The notes beneath the pieces were generated by a model, which was given only the letters and a program-made list of their open reading frames with translations, was not told the origin of the DNA and did no database searches. Made by a program: the position numbers and the translations under genes. From Zeimonas sp050187175 (GTDB lineage: Bacteria; Pseudomonadota; Gammaproteobacteria; Burkholderiales; Burkholderiaceae_E), in the NCBI GenBank assembly GCA_050187175.1, contig JBFWXS010000007.1, positions 79,281 through 143,280 on the forward strand: 64,000 bases of DNA, written 5' to 3'. Of the stretch, positions 42,854-51,736 are shown piece by piece. Within the stretch, counting starts at the first letter, position 1; each line of letters begins with the position of its first letter.

Positions 42854-42870
42854 TGTCACAAGCGGTGACA
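42854..42870. promoter_or_regulatory. Perfect inverted repeat TGTCAC-N5-GTGACA
   Basis: A 6+5+6 palindrome lies in the leader 22 bases before the oxygenase start. Its half-site TGTCA is shared with the other operator candidates, so it may be a second regulator site. Confidence 0.5.
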
Positions 42871-42892
42871 GGAAGCTTAGAGATAGATCCAG

Positions 42893-44179
42893 ATGCTCAA
42901 GAAGGATGAAAACGAACTTCTGACACGGACGGGGCCCGGCACCCCCATGGGCGAGCTGTTCCGCCGCTACTGGCTGCCGGCATTGCTGGCCGAGGAGCTG
43001 CCTGAGCCCGATTGCCCGCCAGTGCGTCTACAGTTGCTGAGCGAACGGTTGATCGCGTTCAGGGACACTTCGGGCCGCCTTGGCGCCATGGACGAGTTCT
43101 GTGCGCATCGCGGCGTTTCGCTATGGTTTGGGCGTAATGAGGAAAACGGCCTGCGTTGCCCCTATCACGGTTGGAAATTTGACGTCGAGGGCCGCTGTGT
43201 TGAAGTGCCCTCAGAGGACGCTTGCAGCACCTTCCACGAGCGCATACAGCTCAAAGCCCATCCGATGATTGAACTCGGAGGCGTGATATGGATCTACATG
43301 GGCCCCCACGAGCATCGGCCGCCGCCTCCCGAATGGGAGTTCGCCACCGTGCCAACCAGTCATAGCTTCGTTTCCAAACGCATCCAGGAATGCAATTGGC
43401 TGCAGGCAATGGAAGGCGGCATCGATTCGAGCCACGTGTCGTTCCTGCACCGCGCCGCATTGCATAACGATCCCCTGTTCAAGGGAGCGGCTGGCAACAG
43501 GTACAACCTCCAGGATCCACGGCCGGTGTTCGACGTGGCGCCATCTGAAGGCGGTTTGTACATCGGCGCGCGCCGGCAGGCTGAAGACGACCAGTACTAC
43601 TGGCGCATCACGCCTTGGGTTGTTCCCTCGTTCACGATGGTGCCGCCGCGCGGTGACCATCCGGTGCATGGCCACTTCTGGGTGCCGATAGACGATCACA
43701 CCAACTGGGCCTGGAGCTTCGACTACCTGCCGACGCGCCCGCTGCGCGATGAGGAGCGGCAGGCAATGCGCGACGGCAAGGGCATCCACGTGCGCTACGT
43801 GCCAGGCACCTACCGGCCATTGCAGAACAAAGACAACGACTACCTGATGGATCGCGCGGCACAGAAGGCCGGCTCTACCTATAGCGGCATCGAAGGAATC
43901 GCGATGCAGGATGCCTCTTTGCAGGAAAGCATGGGCCCGATCCAGGACCGCACACGCGAGCATCTGACCGGTACCGACCGCGGCATCGCGATGGCGCGGC
44001 GCCGACTTATGCGCGCTGCACTGGAACTGTCCAGTGAAGGCACTACTCCACCGGGCTTGAACCGGGAGTCGCAGCGCGTACGCTCGGCCGCGGTGCTCTT
44101 GCCGCGTAGCGCCCAGTTCGCCGAGGCTGCTAGCGACGCGCTGCGCGCGGAACCTGGCACACGGCACGCCACGGTCTGA
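42893..44179 (+). CDS. Phthalate-type Rieske oxygenase, alpha subunit 1
   Basis: The 428-residue protein has a Rieske [2Fe-2S] motif C-A-H-R...C-P-Y-H-G-W-K-F-D (cluster ligands 2 Cys, 2 His, near 68-93) and a mononuclear iron site in G-G-I-D-S-S-H-V-S-F-L-H-R near 176-188. It belongs to the homo-oligomeric phthalate 4,5-dioxygenase (Pht3-like) group, which hydroxylates or O-demethylates aromatic acids using electrons from a separate reductase. No beta subunit is encoded, as expected. It opens a seven-gene rightward operon and is closely similar to the oxygenase at 55293. Confidence 0.88.
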   Translation: MLKKDENELLTRTGPGTPMGELFRRYWLPALLAEELPEPDCPPVRLQLLSERLIAFRDTSGRLGAMDEFCAHRGVSLWFGRNEENGLRCPYHGWKFDVEGRCVEVPSEDACSTFHERIQLKAHPMIELGGVIWIYMGPHEHRPPPPEWEFATVPTSHSFVSKRIQECNWLQAMEGGIDSSHVSFLHRAALHNDPLFKGAAGNRYNLQDPRPVFDVAPSEGGLYIGARRQAEDDQYYWRITPWVVPSFTMVPPRGDHPVHGHFWVPIDDHTNWAWSFDYLPTRPLRDEERQAMRDGKGIHVRYVPGTYRPLQNKDNDYLMDRAAQKAGSTYSGIEGIAMQDASLQESMGPIQDRTREHLTGTDRGIAMARRRLMRAALELSSEGTTPPGLNRESQRVRSAAVLLPRSAQFAEAASDALRAEPGTRHATV

Positions 44180-44192
44180 AAAGGCCGTCACG

Positions 44193-44627
44193 ATGAGGCC
44201 GAGCTTGCCTTCATCCCTGCCGGCTGGCGATCGTTTCCGCGCGCCCTGGGGTATGGACGAGTCCGAGGCCGATGGCACCGCCGGCGAACCTCTTGCCGGG
44301 CGCCCGCGCTACGTCGCAGTCAGCGTCCCGCGCAACGCCCGTCCGTTCTCGCAACTGCTGAACCGGCCGGCGGCGCGCACGATCACCGACTGGACTCGTG
44401 AGCGATTTACGCTCGGCAAAGAGATCGACGTGCAGGTGACCGAGATCGCTTGCCGGCTGCCCGGCTGCCCGCCGCTGCAGACAGTCGTGTCATGGCAGCC
44501 GGCGCAGGGCCCCGCACGCCGCTTCAAGGTATTCCGCCCCCTGTCTCAAGTGGTACGCGACGATCTGCCGCCTCCCTGGATGCGCGATCGCCTGCCCACG
44601 CTTGACGACGAAGAATCCTGCTGCTGA
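44193..44627 (+). CDS. Unrecognised 144-residue protein of the catabolic operon
   Basis: I do not recognise the family. The sequence lacks signal peptide and membrane segments. A beta-containing core (R-Y-V-A-V-S-V-P-R-N, E-I-D-V-Q-V-T-E-I-A-C-R-L-P-G-C-P-P) is followed by R-F-K-V-F-R-P-L and a C-terminal Cys-Cys. It starts 13 bases after the oxygenase and may be an accessory of it. The coding potential is supported by composition and placement in the operon. Confidence 0.6.
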   Translation: MRPSLPSSLPAGDRFRAPWGMDESEADGTAGEPLAGRPRYVAVSVPRNARPFSQLLNRPAARTITDWTRERFTLGKEIDVQVTEIACRLPGCPPLQTVVSWQPAQGPARRFKVFRPLSQVVRDDLPPPWMRDRLPTLDDEESCC

Positions 44628-44687
44628 GGCCCTGCAACGCGAAGCGGTGCATGCGCCGCACGGCCGGTAGCACCCATAGGAGAGCAG

Positions 44688-45632
44688 ATGAGCGTTCCAT
44701 CCCTGATCGCTGTGACCCGTACGCAGGGCAACAATCGCGCGTTGAAGGACGGTAGCGTCAAGCCGCATGGTTTCGAATTCGCCTTCGAGGAAGTGCCGGT
44801 GCTGATCAATGCGTTTCGACGCATGGTTCGCCACCTCGACTACGAAGTCTGCGAAATGGCGTTGAGCACATACTTGTGCGCGCGCGAGCATGGAAAGCCC
44901 TTCACCGCGATCCCGATCTTTCTGGCGCGGGCCTTTCACCACGGCGCCATCGTCGTACGGCGCGACAGCGCCATTCGTACGCCGTCTGACCTGCACGGCC
45001 AACGGGTCGGCGTCAATCGCGGCTATACGGTTACCGCCGGTGTTTGGGCGCGTAGCGTGCTGCATGACGAGTATGACGTCGATCTGAACCGGATCCGCTG
45101 GGTGCTCTCGGGCGACGAACACGTGGCCGAATACCAGCCGCCGGACAATGTCGAGCCCAACCGCAGTGGAGCTTCGCTGACCGAGTTGCTGCTGGCCGGT
45201 GAATTGGCAGGGGTGATCGGTGCCGAAACAGACGATCCCCGGTTGACGACGCTGATCGAGAACCCGCAACAAGCCGGGCTGAATGCCTTGCGTACGCGGG
45301 GCCACTATCCGATCAATCACCTGATCGTGATCCGCGACGACGTGCTTGAACGCTACCCTCACGTGGCACCCGCGGTGTTCAACGCCTTCGGCCAAGCCAA
45401 GCAGCGTTACATCGATGCACTGCACGCCGGTTCACTGCCCGAGGAAATGCCCGTGGATCGCACACATAGACGTGTCGCAGAGATCATCGGCGACCCCCTG
45501 CCATACGGTGTTGAACCGAACCGCCTCATGCTCGAAAACGCAATCGAGCACTGCCTGAATCAGGGAATCATCAAACGCCGCTTCGCCGTCGATGAACTGT
45601 TCGCCATCGGCACGCATGAGCTGATCGCATAA
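44688..45632 (+). CDS. 4,5-dihydroxyphthalate decarboxylase-like protein 1
   Basis: The 314-residue protein belongs to the Pht5-like family, which has a periplasmic-binding-protein-like fold but acts in the cytoplasm. It has N-x-A-L-K-D-G-S-V near 20, Y-E-V-C-E-M-A-L-S-T-Y, G-Q-R-V-G-V-N-R-G-Y, and the conserved Y-P-I-N-H-L-I-V-I-R. No signal peptide is present, so it is not a transport receptor. The known member decarboxylates 4,5-dihydroxyphthalate to protocatechuate. AGGAGAGCAG precedes the ATG. Confidence 0.8.
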   Translation: MSVPSLIAVTRTQGNNRALKDGSVKPHGFEFAFEEVPVLINAFRRMVRHLDYEVCEMALSTYLCAREHGKPFTAIPIFLARAFHHGAIVVRRDSAIRTPSDLHGQRVGVNRGYTVTAGVWARSVLHDEYDVDLNRIRWVLSGDEHVAEYQPPDNVEPNRSGASLTELLLAGELAGVIGAETDDPRLTTLIENPQQAGLNALRTRGHYPINHLIVIRDDVLERYPHVAPAVFNAFGQAKQRYIDALHAGSLPEEMPVDRTHRRVAEIIGDPLPYGVEPNRLMLENAIEHCLNQGIIKRRFAVDELFAIGTHELIA

Positions 45633-45638
45633 GGCGAA

Positions 45639-46532
45639 ATGAGATCAACCACGTGGGCCATGCCCAAACTATCGGAAATCAAAATGCCCGACACTGACTC
45701 CGTGCTTACCGTGCCGGCCTTGCAACAGATGAAACGCGATGGCCGCAAGATCGCCGGGGTCGTCGCCTGGGATACCCAGATGGCGCGCATCGCCGATCGT
45801 GCCGGCGTCGACATCGTCTCGGTCGGCGACAGTGTCGGTGTGCATCTCTGGGGTCACGACACTCCCCTCCAGGTGACGATGGACGAAATGATCGTCGTCT
45901 GCAGAGCCGTACGCCGTGGCGTGAAGCGGGCGCTGCTTAGCTGCGATTTTCCGTACGGCCCACTTCAGGAAGGGCCGCAGGCGGCGGTACGCGCGGCGAT
46001 CCGATTGGTCAAGGAAGGCGGCGCCGATATGGTCAAACTCGACGCCGCAGCCGATTTCCCGGACGCGGTACGCGCTGTGGTGCAGACCGGTATTCCCGTA
46101 TTCGCGCAGTTCGGACTGACGCCGCAGACAGCACACATCTTCGGTGTCGACTATCAGGCGCTACTGGCCAATCGCGCGCAGGTGCCGCCTGCGCTCACCG
46201 AACAGTTCGTAACGCAGGTGCGGCAACTGGCCGAACTAGGTGCAGCGCTGCTCGACTTTACCGGCTCGGGTCCGGTAGCGGGCCCGGCCGCCGCGCAGGC
46301 AGTGCCGATTCCCGTGGTGGGAGGCGTGGGCGGCGGGCCCTGGCTTGACGGCCGCATGCGGCTAGCGCACGCGGCGATTGGTTATGCCGCCAGCCAGATC
46401 GACACACCGGCCGAATCCTATGCGAACGTCGCCCGTCACACGCTCGACGCGTTGACGGCACTGGTCGACGACGTACGAAGTGGCCGACAGATCAGGGGCG
46501 GCATTGCGATCAAAACCAATCCGCTCGGGTGA
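45639..46532 (+). CDS. PanB-like (ketopantoate hydroxymethyltransferase family) enzyme
   Basis: The 297-residue TIM-barrel protein has the PanB order: A-W-D-T-Q-M-A-R-I-A, S-V-G-D-S-V-G-V (metal-binding region), V-T-M-D-E-M, D-M-V-K-L-D and F-G-L-T-P-Q. In housekeeping PanB these last motifs usually read V-K-L-E and G-H-L-G-L-T-P-Q; the His and Glu are replaced here, and the later L-E-x-V-P segment reads L-D-F-T-G. It is therefore a divergent paralogue, probably using another aldol-type substrate from the catabolic pathway. It lies 6 bases after the decarboxylase-like gene. Confidence 0.8.
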   Translation: MRSTTWAMPKLSEIKMPDTDSVLTVPALQQMKRDGRKIAGVVAWDTQMARIADRAGVDIVSVGDSVGVHLWGHDTPLQVTMDEMIVVCRAVRRGVKRALLSCDFPYGPLQEGPQAAVRAAIRLVKEGGADMVKLDAAADFPDAVRAVVQTGIPVFAQFGLTPQTAHIFGVDYQALLANRAQVPPALTEQFVTQVRQLAELGAALLDFTGSGPVAGPAAAQAVPIPVVGGVGGGPWLDGRMRLAHAAIGYAASQIDTPAESYANVARHTLDALTALVDDVRSGRQIRGGIAIKTNPLG

Positions 46533-46539
46533 ATCCACG

Positions 46540-47400
46540 ATGCCTAACATCCTGATCGATGGCATCGAGACCTCCTATGAGGTGATCGGCAACGGCCCGC
46601 CGCTGCTGATGTTCTCACCCGGCGGCTTCGATGCGACACGCGGTAAATGGCGTTCGCTTGGCGTCTATGGGCGTACGCGAATGCTCGACTACCTGTCGCA
46701 GCGGTACCGCTGCATCATCTTCGATCGCCGTGAAACCGGAGAATCAGGCGGCCGCATCGAGCCCGTGACCTGGGATCACTACGTGCGCCAGGGCTTTGGT
46801 CTGCTCGACCACCTGAGTATTGAGCGCGCCCTGCTGATGGGCGGCTGCATGGGTTGCTCGCCCGTGCTGGCAGCAGCCTGCGCGCAGCCACAGCGGGTAC
46901 TCGGAATGATCCTGTACTGGCCGGTTGGCGGAGCAAGGTATCGCATCAACAGTCATCAGCGCTTCGCCTTGCATCAGGCCTTCGTTCAACAGAACGGGCT
47001 GAAGGGTGTTGTCGATCTGGCGCTGAGCGGTGACAAGAGCTTTGGCGAAGATCCTCGCGGGGGGCCGTGGGTGGCACCACTGCGACGGTCAAAGCAGTTC
47101 GCAGAGGCCTTCTTACAGCAGAGCGAAGAACGCTACAGACTGACCGTGCTCGACATGCAACGCGCACTGTTTGATCGCGACACAGCGCCGGGCCCAACCC
47201 CCGAGACACTGATGCGCCTGGATACACCCGCCTTGATCGTGCCAGGCAGCGACAAGTCGCACGCGACCTCAGCAGCTCGCTATCTCGAGGAGTGTCTGCC
47301 ACACAGCGACTACTGGGACATCGCAGCCGATGCCCAGCTCGAAAGCAATGTGCCGGCACGGCTGCTGACGTTCCTGGATTCGCTGGCGCGGACAACCTGA
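46540..47400 (+). CDS. Alpha/beta hydrolase with cysteine nucleophile
   Basis: The 286-residue protein has the alpha/beta-hydrolase plan: P-P-L-L-M-F-S-P-G-G-F (oxyanion region), F-D-R-R-E-T-G-E-S, then the nucleophile elbow L-M-G-G-C-M-G-C and later an acid in V-P-G-S-D-K-S. The elbow residue is Cys rather than Ser, as in dienelactone hydrolases, hinting at lactone or C-C hydrolysis in ring-fission metabolism. The ATG at 46540 was taken because the longer frame from 46480 overlaps the upstream gene. It is 7 bases after the PanB-like gene. Confidence 0.78.
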   Translation: MPNILIDGIETSYEVIGNGPPLLMFSPGGFDATRGKWRSLGVYGRTRMLDYLSQRYRCIIFDRRETGESGGRIEPVTWDHYVRQGFGLLDHLSIERALLMGGCMGCSPVLAAACAQPQRVLGMILYWPVGGARYRINSHQRFALHQAFVQQNGLKGVVDLALSGDKSFGEDPRGGPWVAPLRRSKQFAEAFLQQSEERYRLTVLDMQRALFDRDTAPGPTPETLMRLDTPALIVPGSDKSHATSAARYLEECLPHSDYWDIAADAQLESNVPARLLTFLDSLARTT

Positions 47401-47431
47401 TACCCCCTTTGAGAGAAACGAACGGAGATCG

Positions 47432-48541
47432 ATGATGGAGAAAGTACTGGCCGCCGTGAAGACAGGCCCCAGCCAGATCGAGTTGCGCGAATATCCGATG
47501 CCTGACGTGCCCGAAGACGGTGCATTGCTGAAAATGGAAGTGGCCGGCATCTGCGGCACCGACGTCAAGATGTTCAAGCAGCCGGCCAAGGACGGCCCGT
47601 TGATCATGGGGCACGAGAACATCGGCTACATCGCAAAGGCCGGCCGCAAGTTCACCGAGCGGAAAGGCTTCAAGGAAGGCGACCTGGTTTTTCTTGAGCA
47701 CTACGTCGGCTGCATGCGCTGTGAATGGTGCCATCGCGGCGAGTATCGGCATTGCACGGCGACCGACTGGCGCTCGAACCCCGACGGCATCCGCTACGGT
47801 TACACGCCGGCCGTCAAGGCGCCGTATCTATGGGGTGGCTTTGCGCAGTACGTCTACCTGCCCTGGAACTCGGTGCTGCACAAGGTACCCACTGGTGTGA
47901 GCCCTGAGCTCGCCGGTATCGTCACCCCGATGGCCAACGGCATCGAATGGGCGCTGTTCGACTGCAACGTCGGCTACCAGTCGACGGTGCTGATCCAAGG
48001 CCCTGGACAGCAGGGTCTCTCACAGGTGATCGCCTGCAAGCAGGCCGGCGCAGACCTGATCATCGTCACCGGCACAACGCGCGACGCGCGGCGGCTCGAA
48101 GTCGCGCTGGCGCTCGGTGCCGATCACGTCATCGACGTGCAGGCCGAAGATCCGCTAGAACGGATCATGGCGATCACCGGTGGTCAAGGGGTCGATGTGG
48201 TTCTCGATTGCACGGCAGGCGCCGGCACGATCCCGATCCTGCTCGGCATCGAGGCGCTCAAGCGAAAAGGGGGAACCCTGCTAGTGCAGGGTGAACTTGA
48301 CGAGTTCCCGAACTTTCCGCTTGCCAAGATGACGGTGAAATACATCACATTGAAGAGTGCACGCGGGCACAGCTATCGCTCATGCGAGCTGGCCTTGCAG
48401 CAACTCGCCTCGAAACGCTTCCCGCTGGAACTGATCACCACTCACCGCTTCGGTCTCGCGCAAGCTGCACACGCGATCGAGTCGGTCGGCGGGAAAGGCG
48501 AAAAGGACGTCATCCATGTTTCGCTGCTGCCGTGGCAGTGA
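47432..48541 (+). CDS. Zinc-dependent medium-chain alcohol dehydrogenase 1
   Basis: The 369-residue enzyme has catalytic-zinc ligands in I-C-G-T-D and G-H-E-N, the structural zinc knuckle G-C-M-R-C-E-W-C-H-R-G-E-Y-R-H-C, and a Rossmann motif variant G-P-G-Q-Q-G. It resembles threonine-dehydrogenase-like NAD(P) enzymes and would oxidise an alcohol or a dihydrodiol-derived intermediate. CGGAG lies before two adjacent ATGs (47432 and 47435). A second enzyme of the same family is encoded at 50648. Confidence 0.85.
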   Translation: MMEKVLAAVKTGPSQIELREYPMPDVPEDGALLKMEVAGICGTDVKMFKQPAKDGPLIMGHENIGYIAKAGRKFTERKGFKEGDLVFLEHYVGCMRCEWCHRGEYRHCTATDWRSNPDGIRYGYTPAVKAPYLWGGFAQYVYLPWNSVLHKVPTGVSPELAGIVTPMANGIEWALFDCNVGYQSTVLIQGPGQQGLSQVIACKQAGADLIIVTGTTRDARRLEVALALGADHVIDVQAEDPLERIMAITGGQGVDVVLDCTAGAGTIPILLGIEALKRKGGTLLVQGELDEFPNFPLAKMTVKYITLKSARGHSYRSCELALQQLASKRFPLELITTHRFGLAQAAHAIESVGGKGEKDVIHVSLLPWQ

Positions 48542-48634
48542 GGGCGCCATCGGCGCGCATTCCCGCAGCTAAACAACGGCCTGCGTCGAAGGCGCGTGCC
48601 GAACTGATTCTGACAAAACCCTAAGGAGACAGAG

Positions 48635-49615
48635 ATGTTGATCAAGTTCAAGCGCATCACGCAGCTCGCGCTCGCCTGCTGCTTCGCCGCCGGCACATTG
48701 GCCGCGCACGCCCAATCGAGCACGCCAGTAACCATTCTGGTCGGTACTCCCCCAGGGGGTTCTATCGATGGGCTGGCACGCATGCTGGCGCAACGCTTGC
48801 CAGAGCACCTGGACGGCAGAACCGTCGTAGTCGAGAACAAATCGGGCGCGCTCGGCGCGATCGCGCTGAGGGAGCTGTCGGCCAGCCCGGCCGACCGGTT
48901 GATCTTCGGGATCGGACCGTTCACCAACCTGCTGTTTCCGGCCTTGACGAATGCCTCAGTACGCTTCGATGCGTTCAAGGAGTTCCAGACCGTTGCGACA
49001 CTTTCCTCCTTCCCGATCGGCGTGGCGGTCAGCTCGGCCACCGGCGTGAAGACGCCAAAGGAGCTTGCCGCCTGGCTCAACCAGAATCCACGCAAGGTTC
49101 AGATCGGCATCGGAGGCCTTGGCGGGCAGACGCACTTCCTGGGACTGCAACTCGCCGATGCCGTCAACGTCAAGGCGCCGGTCGTACCCTATAAGGGCAA
49201 CAATCCGCTGCTCAGCGATCTGATGGCTGGCCACATCCCACTCGGCGTACTGGTTGCCGGAGAAGCTCGACGCGTGGCTGGCGACGGCCGCATCAACGTG
49301 GTGGGGATGCTCACGCCAAAGCGCTCGCCACTGGCCCCCGAGATTCCCACCTTTGCAGAGCAAGGCATCAACGTGACGTCGGGCGAGTCCTGGTTCGGGA
49401 TGTGGGCCTCGGCGCAGATGCCCAAGGCTGAGGTACGCAGGATGGAAGAGGCCGTGAAGAAGATTCTCGCCATTCGGGAGGTGCAGGAGGCTCTTGCAGA
49501 GCGGTACGCGATGGTGGCGGACTTCCGGTCGTCGGAGGAGACGGCGCGGCGGCTGCGTGCCGAGAACGATCTGTGGGCGCCCGTGATCTCTGCTTCGGGG
49601 TTCAAGGCTGACTGA
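48635..49615 (+). CDS. Bug-family solute receptor (tripartite tricarboxylate transport)
   Basis: The 326-residue protein starts with a Sec signal peptide (basic N-region, A-L-A-C-C-F-A-A-G-T-L-A, cleavage after A-H-A). It continues with the Bug signature V-T-I-L-V-G-T-P-P-G-G-S-I-D and later V-P-Y-K-G-N-N-P. Bug proteins are periplasmic receptors for organic acids and are hugely expanded in Burkholderiales. No TctA/TctB membrane partners occur in the window, so it must work with a transporter elsewhere. AAGGAGACAGAG precedes the ATG. It is the last gene of the operon. Confidence 0.9.
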   Translation: MLIKFKRITQLALACCFAAGTLAAHAQSSTPVTILVGTPPGGSIDGLARMLAQRLPEHLDGRTVVVENKSGALGAIALRELSASPADRLIFGIGPFTNLLFPALTNASVRFDAFKEFQTVATLSSFPIGVAVSSATGVKTPKELAAWLNQNPRKVQIGIGGLGGQTHFLGLQLADAVNVKAPVVPYKGNNPLLSDLMAGHIPLGVLVAGEARRVAGDGRINVVGMLTPKRSPLAPEIPTFAEQGINVTSGESWFGMWASAQMPKAEVRRMEEAVKKILAIREVQEALAERYAMVADFRSSEETARRLRAENDLWAPVISASGFKAD

Positions 49616-49634
49616 GTCGGTGTGGTGAAAGTAA

Positions 49635-49665
49635 GCACCGACGGCCCCACATGGGTCGTCGGTGC
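49635..49665. terminator. Hairpin between convergent operons
   Basis: A 13-bp stem (GCACCGACGGCCC with one G-T pair against GGGTCGTCGGTGC) encloses a 5-base loop midway between the convergent stops at 49615 and 49686. It lacks a long T-tract but is placed to end transcription from both sides. Confidence 0.6.
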
Positions 49666-49685
49666 CCCAACGTCTCACCCGCTCC

Positions 49686-50633
49686 CTAGAGATCGAGCAC
49701 CAGGCAAGCGCTCTTACTGCCGGAGCAGCAGATCATCATAGTTTTTCCGGCCTCCTGCTCCTGAGTCGTCAGGACGGAATCGCGATGGTCAGCTTCCCCT
49801 TCGATGATTCTGACCTCGCAGGCGCCGCACACACCCTGCATGCACGAGTAGGAAACCTCGATACCAGCCTCGAGCAGTGCGTCCAAAATGCTCTTGCCTG
49901 GCGCTACGTCGAGCTTGCGGCCAGCACGCGTCAACACCACCGAATAGCCGCCATCGAGCGCAGCTTCGCTCTTGGCCGAGAAGTATTCGGCATGCACCGT
50001 GGCCGGATCGCGCGTCGCGCTAGCCTGCTCGTAAGCCGACAGCATAGGCGTCGGGCCGCAGCAGTATAGATGCGCATCGGGTGCGACGCCGGCGATGATC
50101 CGCCCCATATCCATCGGCGCGCCGTTGCATTCTGCATCGAAATGCAGATGTACGCGCCCAGGCTTTGCCGCCTCGAGCACGAGCAAGGGCTGTAGATACG
50201 CACACTTGGCGCGACTGCGTGAGCCGTAGAACAGCTCCCACGAACGGCCTATCGCCTCTAACCGTTGGATCATGCACCATAGCGGAGTGATGCCAATGCC
50301 ACCAGCGAACAACACAACGTGGTCAACATCTTCGCGCAAGGGAAAGTTGTTGCGTGGCTCGGAAATCTCGATCAGCTCGCCAGGCCTCAACTTTTCGTGG
50401 ATGTAGCGCGACCCGCCGCGGCTGGCTGGATCCTTGTTGACAGCCACGACGTAGCGGCCGCTGTCGCCTGGTGCATTTGCCAGCGAATAGCTACGCAACA
50501 GCCTATTGGGCAGGTGCAGATCGACGTGCGCGCCCGCGGTGAAGGGAGGCAAGACGCTACCATCGCGCGCGACCAGCTCAAGCGCGACGATGTCTTCAGC
50601 TTCAAGAGTCAGCGATCTGACCAGAACTTGCAT
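49686..50633 (-). CDS. Phthalate-dioxygenase-reductase-like flavin/iron-sulfur protein
   Basis: The 315-residue protein has the FMN-binding L-L-R-S-Y-S-L-A-N near 55, NAD-binding G-G-I-G-I-T-P near 115, and a C-terminal plant-type [2Fe-2S] domain, Y-S-C-M-Q-G-V-C-G-A-C plus a later C-C-S. The order FMN-NAD-ferredoxin is that of class IA phthalate dioxygenase reductase. It passes electrons from NADH to Rieske oxygenases. It is the only such reductase in the window. It lies third in a leftward operon 15 bases after the alcohol dehydrogenase. Confidence 0.9.
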   Translation of the reverse strand: MQVLVRSLTLEAEDIVALELVARDGSVLPPFTAGAHVDLHLPNRLLRSYSLANAPGDSGRYVVAVNKDPASRGGSRYIHEKLRPGELIEISEPRNNFPLREDVDHVVLFAGGIGITPLWCMIQRLEAIGRSWELFYGSRSRAKCAYLQPLLVLEAAKPGRVHLHFDAECNGAPMDMGRIIAGVAPDAHLYCCGPTPMLSAYEQASATRDPATVHAEYFSAKSEAALDGGYSVVLTRAGRKLDVAPGKSILDALLEAGIEVSYSCMQGVCGACEVRIIEGEADHRDSVLTTQEQEAGKTMMICCSGSKSACLVLDL

Positions 50634-50647
50634 GCGGATTTTTGCCT

Positions 50648-51736
50648 CTACCACGGATTGATCGCGACCTTGATCGGATCGATCTCGCCGATCTCCCTGC
50701 CGATCGAGCGTACCGCCTTCTCGGCCTCGTCGAGTCCGAACGCATGCGAGATGAAGCGTTCGAGGGGGTACTTGCCGGATTTGGCCACTTGCATGGCCTG
50801 CTGAGTGTTTTCCAGCGAATGCGTCCACACGCCCTGGAAACGCACCTCCTTGCGCACAAGTTCGTTGGTGTCGATGACCGACGACCGGTTACCCGATACC
50901 GAGCTGGCGCAGACGACGGTGCCCTGGGTGCGCGCCAGCTTGACCGACAGCGCGATCGCTTCGGGGCTGCCGGTCACGTCAAGCACCGAGGCCGCCATGA
51001 CCCCGCCGGTCGCCTGTCTGACCACATCGACTACATCTTCCTTCTGTACGTCGACGCACAGATCGGCCCCCAACTCTTTGGCGAATGCCAGCCGCGCAAC
51101 ATCGGCGCTGATGCCGGTCGCAATGATCGGATAGGCTCCCGATTCCTTGGCAGCGATGATCGCGCACAGCCCTTGCGCACCGACCCCCTGGATGACCACC
51201 GGTTTACCGATGTCGGCATCACCGATCGAGCGCATCCAGCGGATTCCATTGCCGAGCGTGGACGCAGCCACCGTCGCCGCATCAGCCGAGATGTCGTGCG
51301 AGATCTTGGTCAGGAACGACCCAGGCGCGATGTACATGTACTGAGCGAACGCCCCCCACAGATGGGGCGGCGTCAGCGTATCAGTGAATCCGTAGAAACG
51401 GCCGGTGACGCACAGCCGGTAGTCGCCCTTGTTGCACAAGCGGCAGTGGCCGCATGGAATGGTGGCTTCGACGACGACGCGGTCTCCAACCTTCACACCG
51501 TGGCGGCGCGCGAACTCGGGGCCGGCACGTTCGATGAAGCCGAGGATCTCATGGCCCGGGATGATTGGGTACTTCCTGGCCAAGCCGCCCGCATACAGCT
51601 TGTAGTCGGTGCCGCATAGACCGGCTTGCTCGACGCGCAGCAGCGCGGCATCGGCGCCGATGTTGGGAATGGCGTATTCGTCGAGTTCGATCTTGCGATT
51701 TTCGACCAGCAGGGCAACCTTCGATTTTGATGTCAT
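50648..51736 (-). CDS. Zinc-dependent medium-chain alcohol dehydrogenase 2
   Basis: The 362-residue enzyme has L-C-G-T-D and P-G-H-E for catalytic zinc, C-G-H-C-R-L-C-N-K-G-D-Y-R-L-C for structural zinc and G-V-G-A-Q-G for cofactor. It is related to the enzyme at 47432 but not a recent duplicate. Its ATG overlaps the stop of the upstream Rieske gene (ATGA), so the two are produced together. A role in oxidising the oxygenase product, or its alcohol side chain, is inferred. Confidence 0.85.
   Translation of the reverse strand: MTSKSKVALLVENRKIELDEYAIPNIGADAALLRVEQAGLCGTDYKLYAGGLARKYPIIPGHEILGFIERAGPEFARRHGVKVGDRVVVEATIPCGHCRLCNKGDYRLCVTGRFYGFTDTLTPPHLWGAFAQYMYIAPGSFLTKISHDISADAATVAASTLGNGIRWMRSIGDADIGKPVVIQGVGAQGLCAIIAAKESGAYPIIATGISADVARLAFAKELGADLCVDVQKEDVVDVVRQATGGVMAASVLDVTGSPEAIALSVKLARTQGTVVCASSVSGNRSSVIDTNELVRKEVRFQGVWTHSLENTQQAMQVAKSGKYPLERFISHAFGLDEAEKAVRSIGREIGEIDPIKVAINPW

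Larger units (their letters stand above)
42342..42892. promoter_or_regulatory. 551-bp intergenic region with cluster promoter
   Basis: The left half may carry one small leftward gene (see 42383-42628). The right half (about 42720-42892) is distinctly AT-rich and non-coding. It contains the promoter and operator candidates for the rightward catabolic operon listed separately. Confidence 0.55.
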
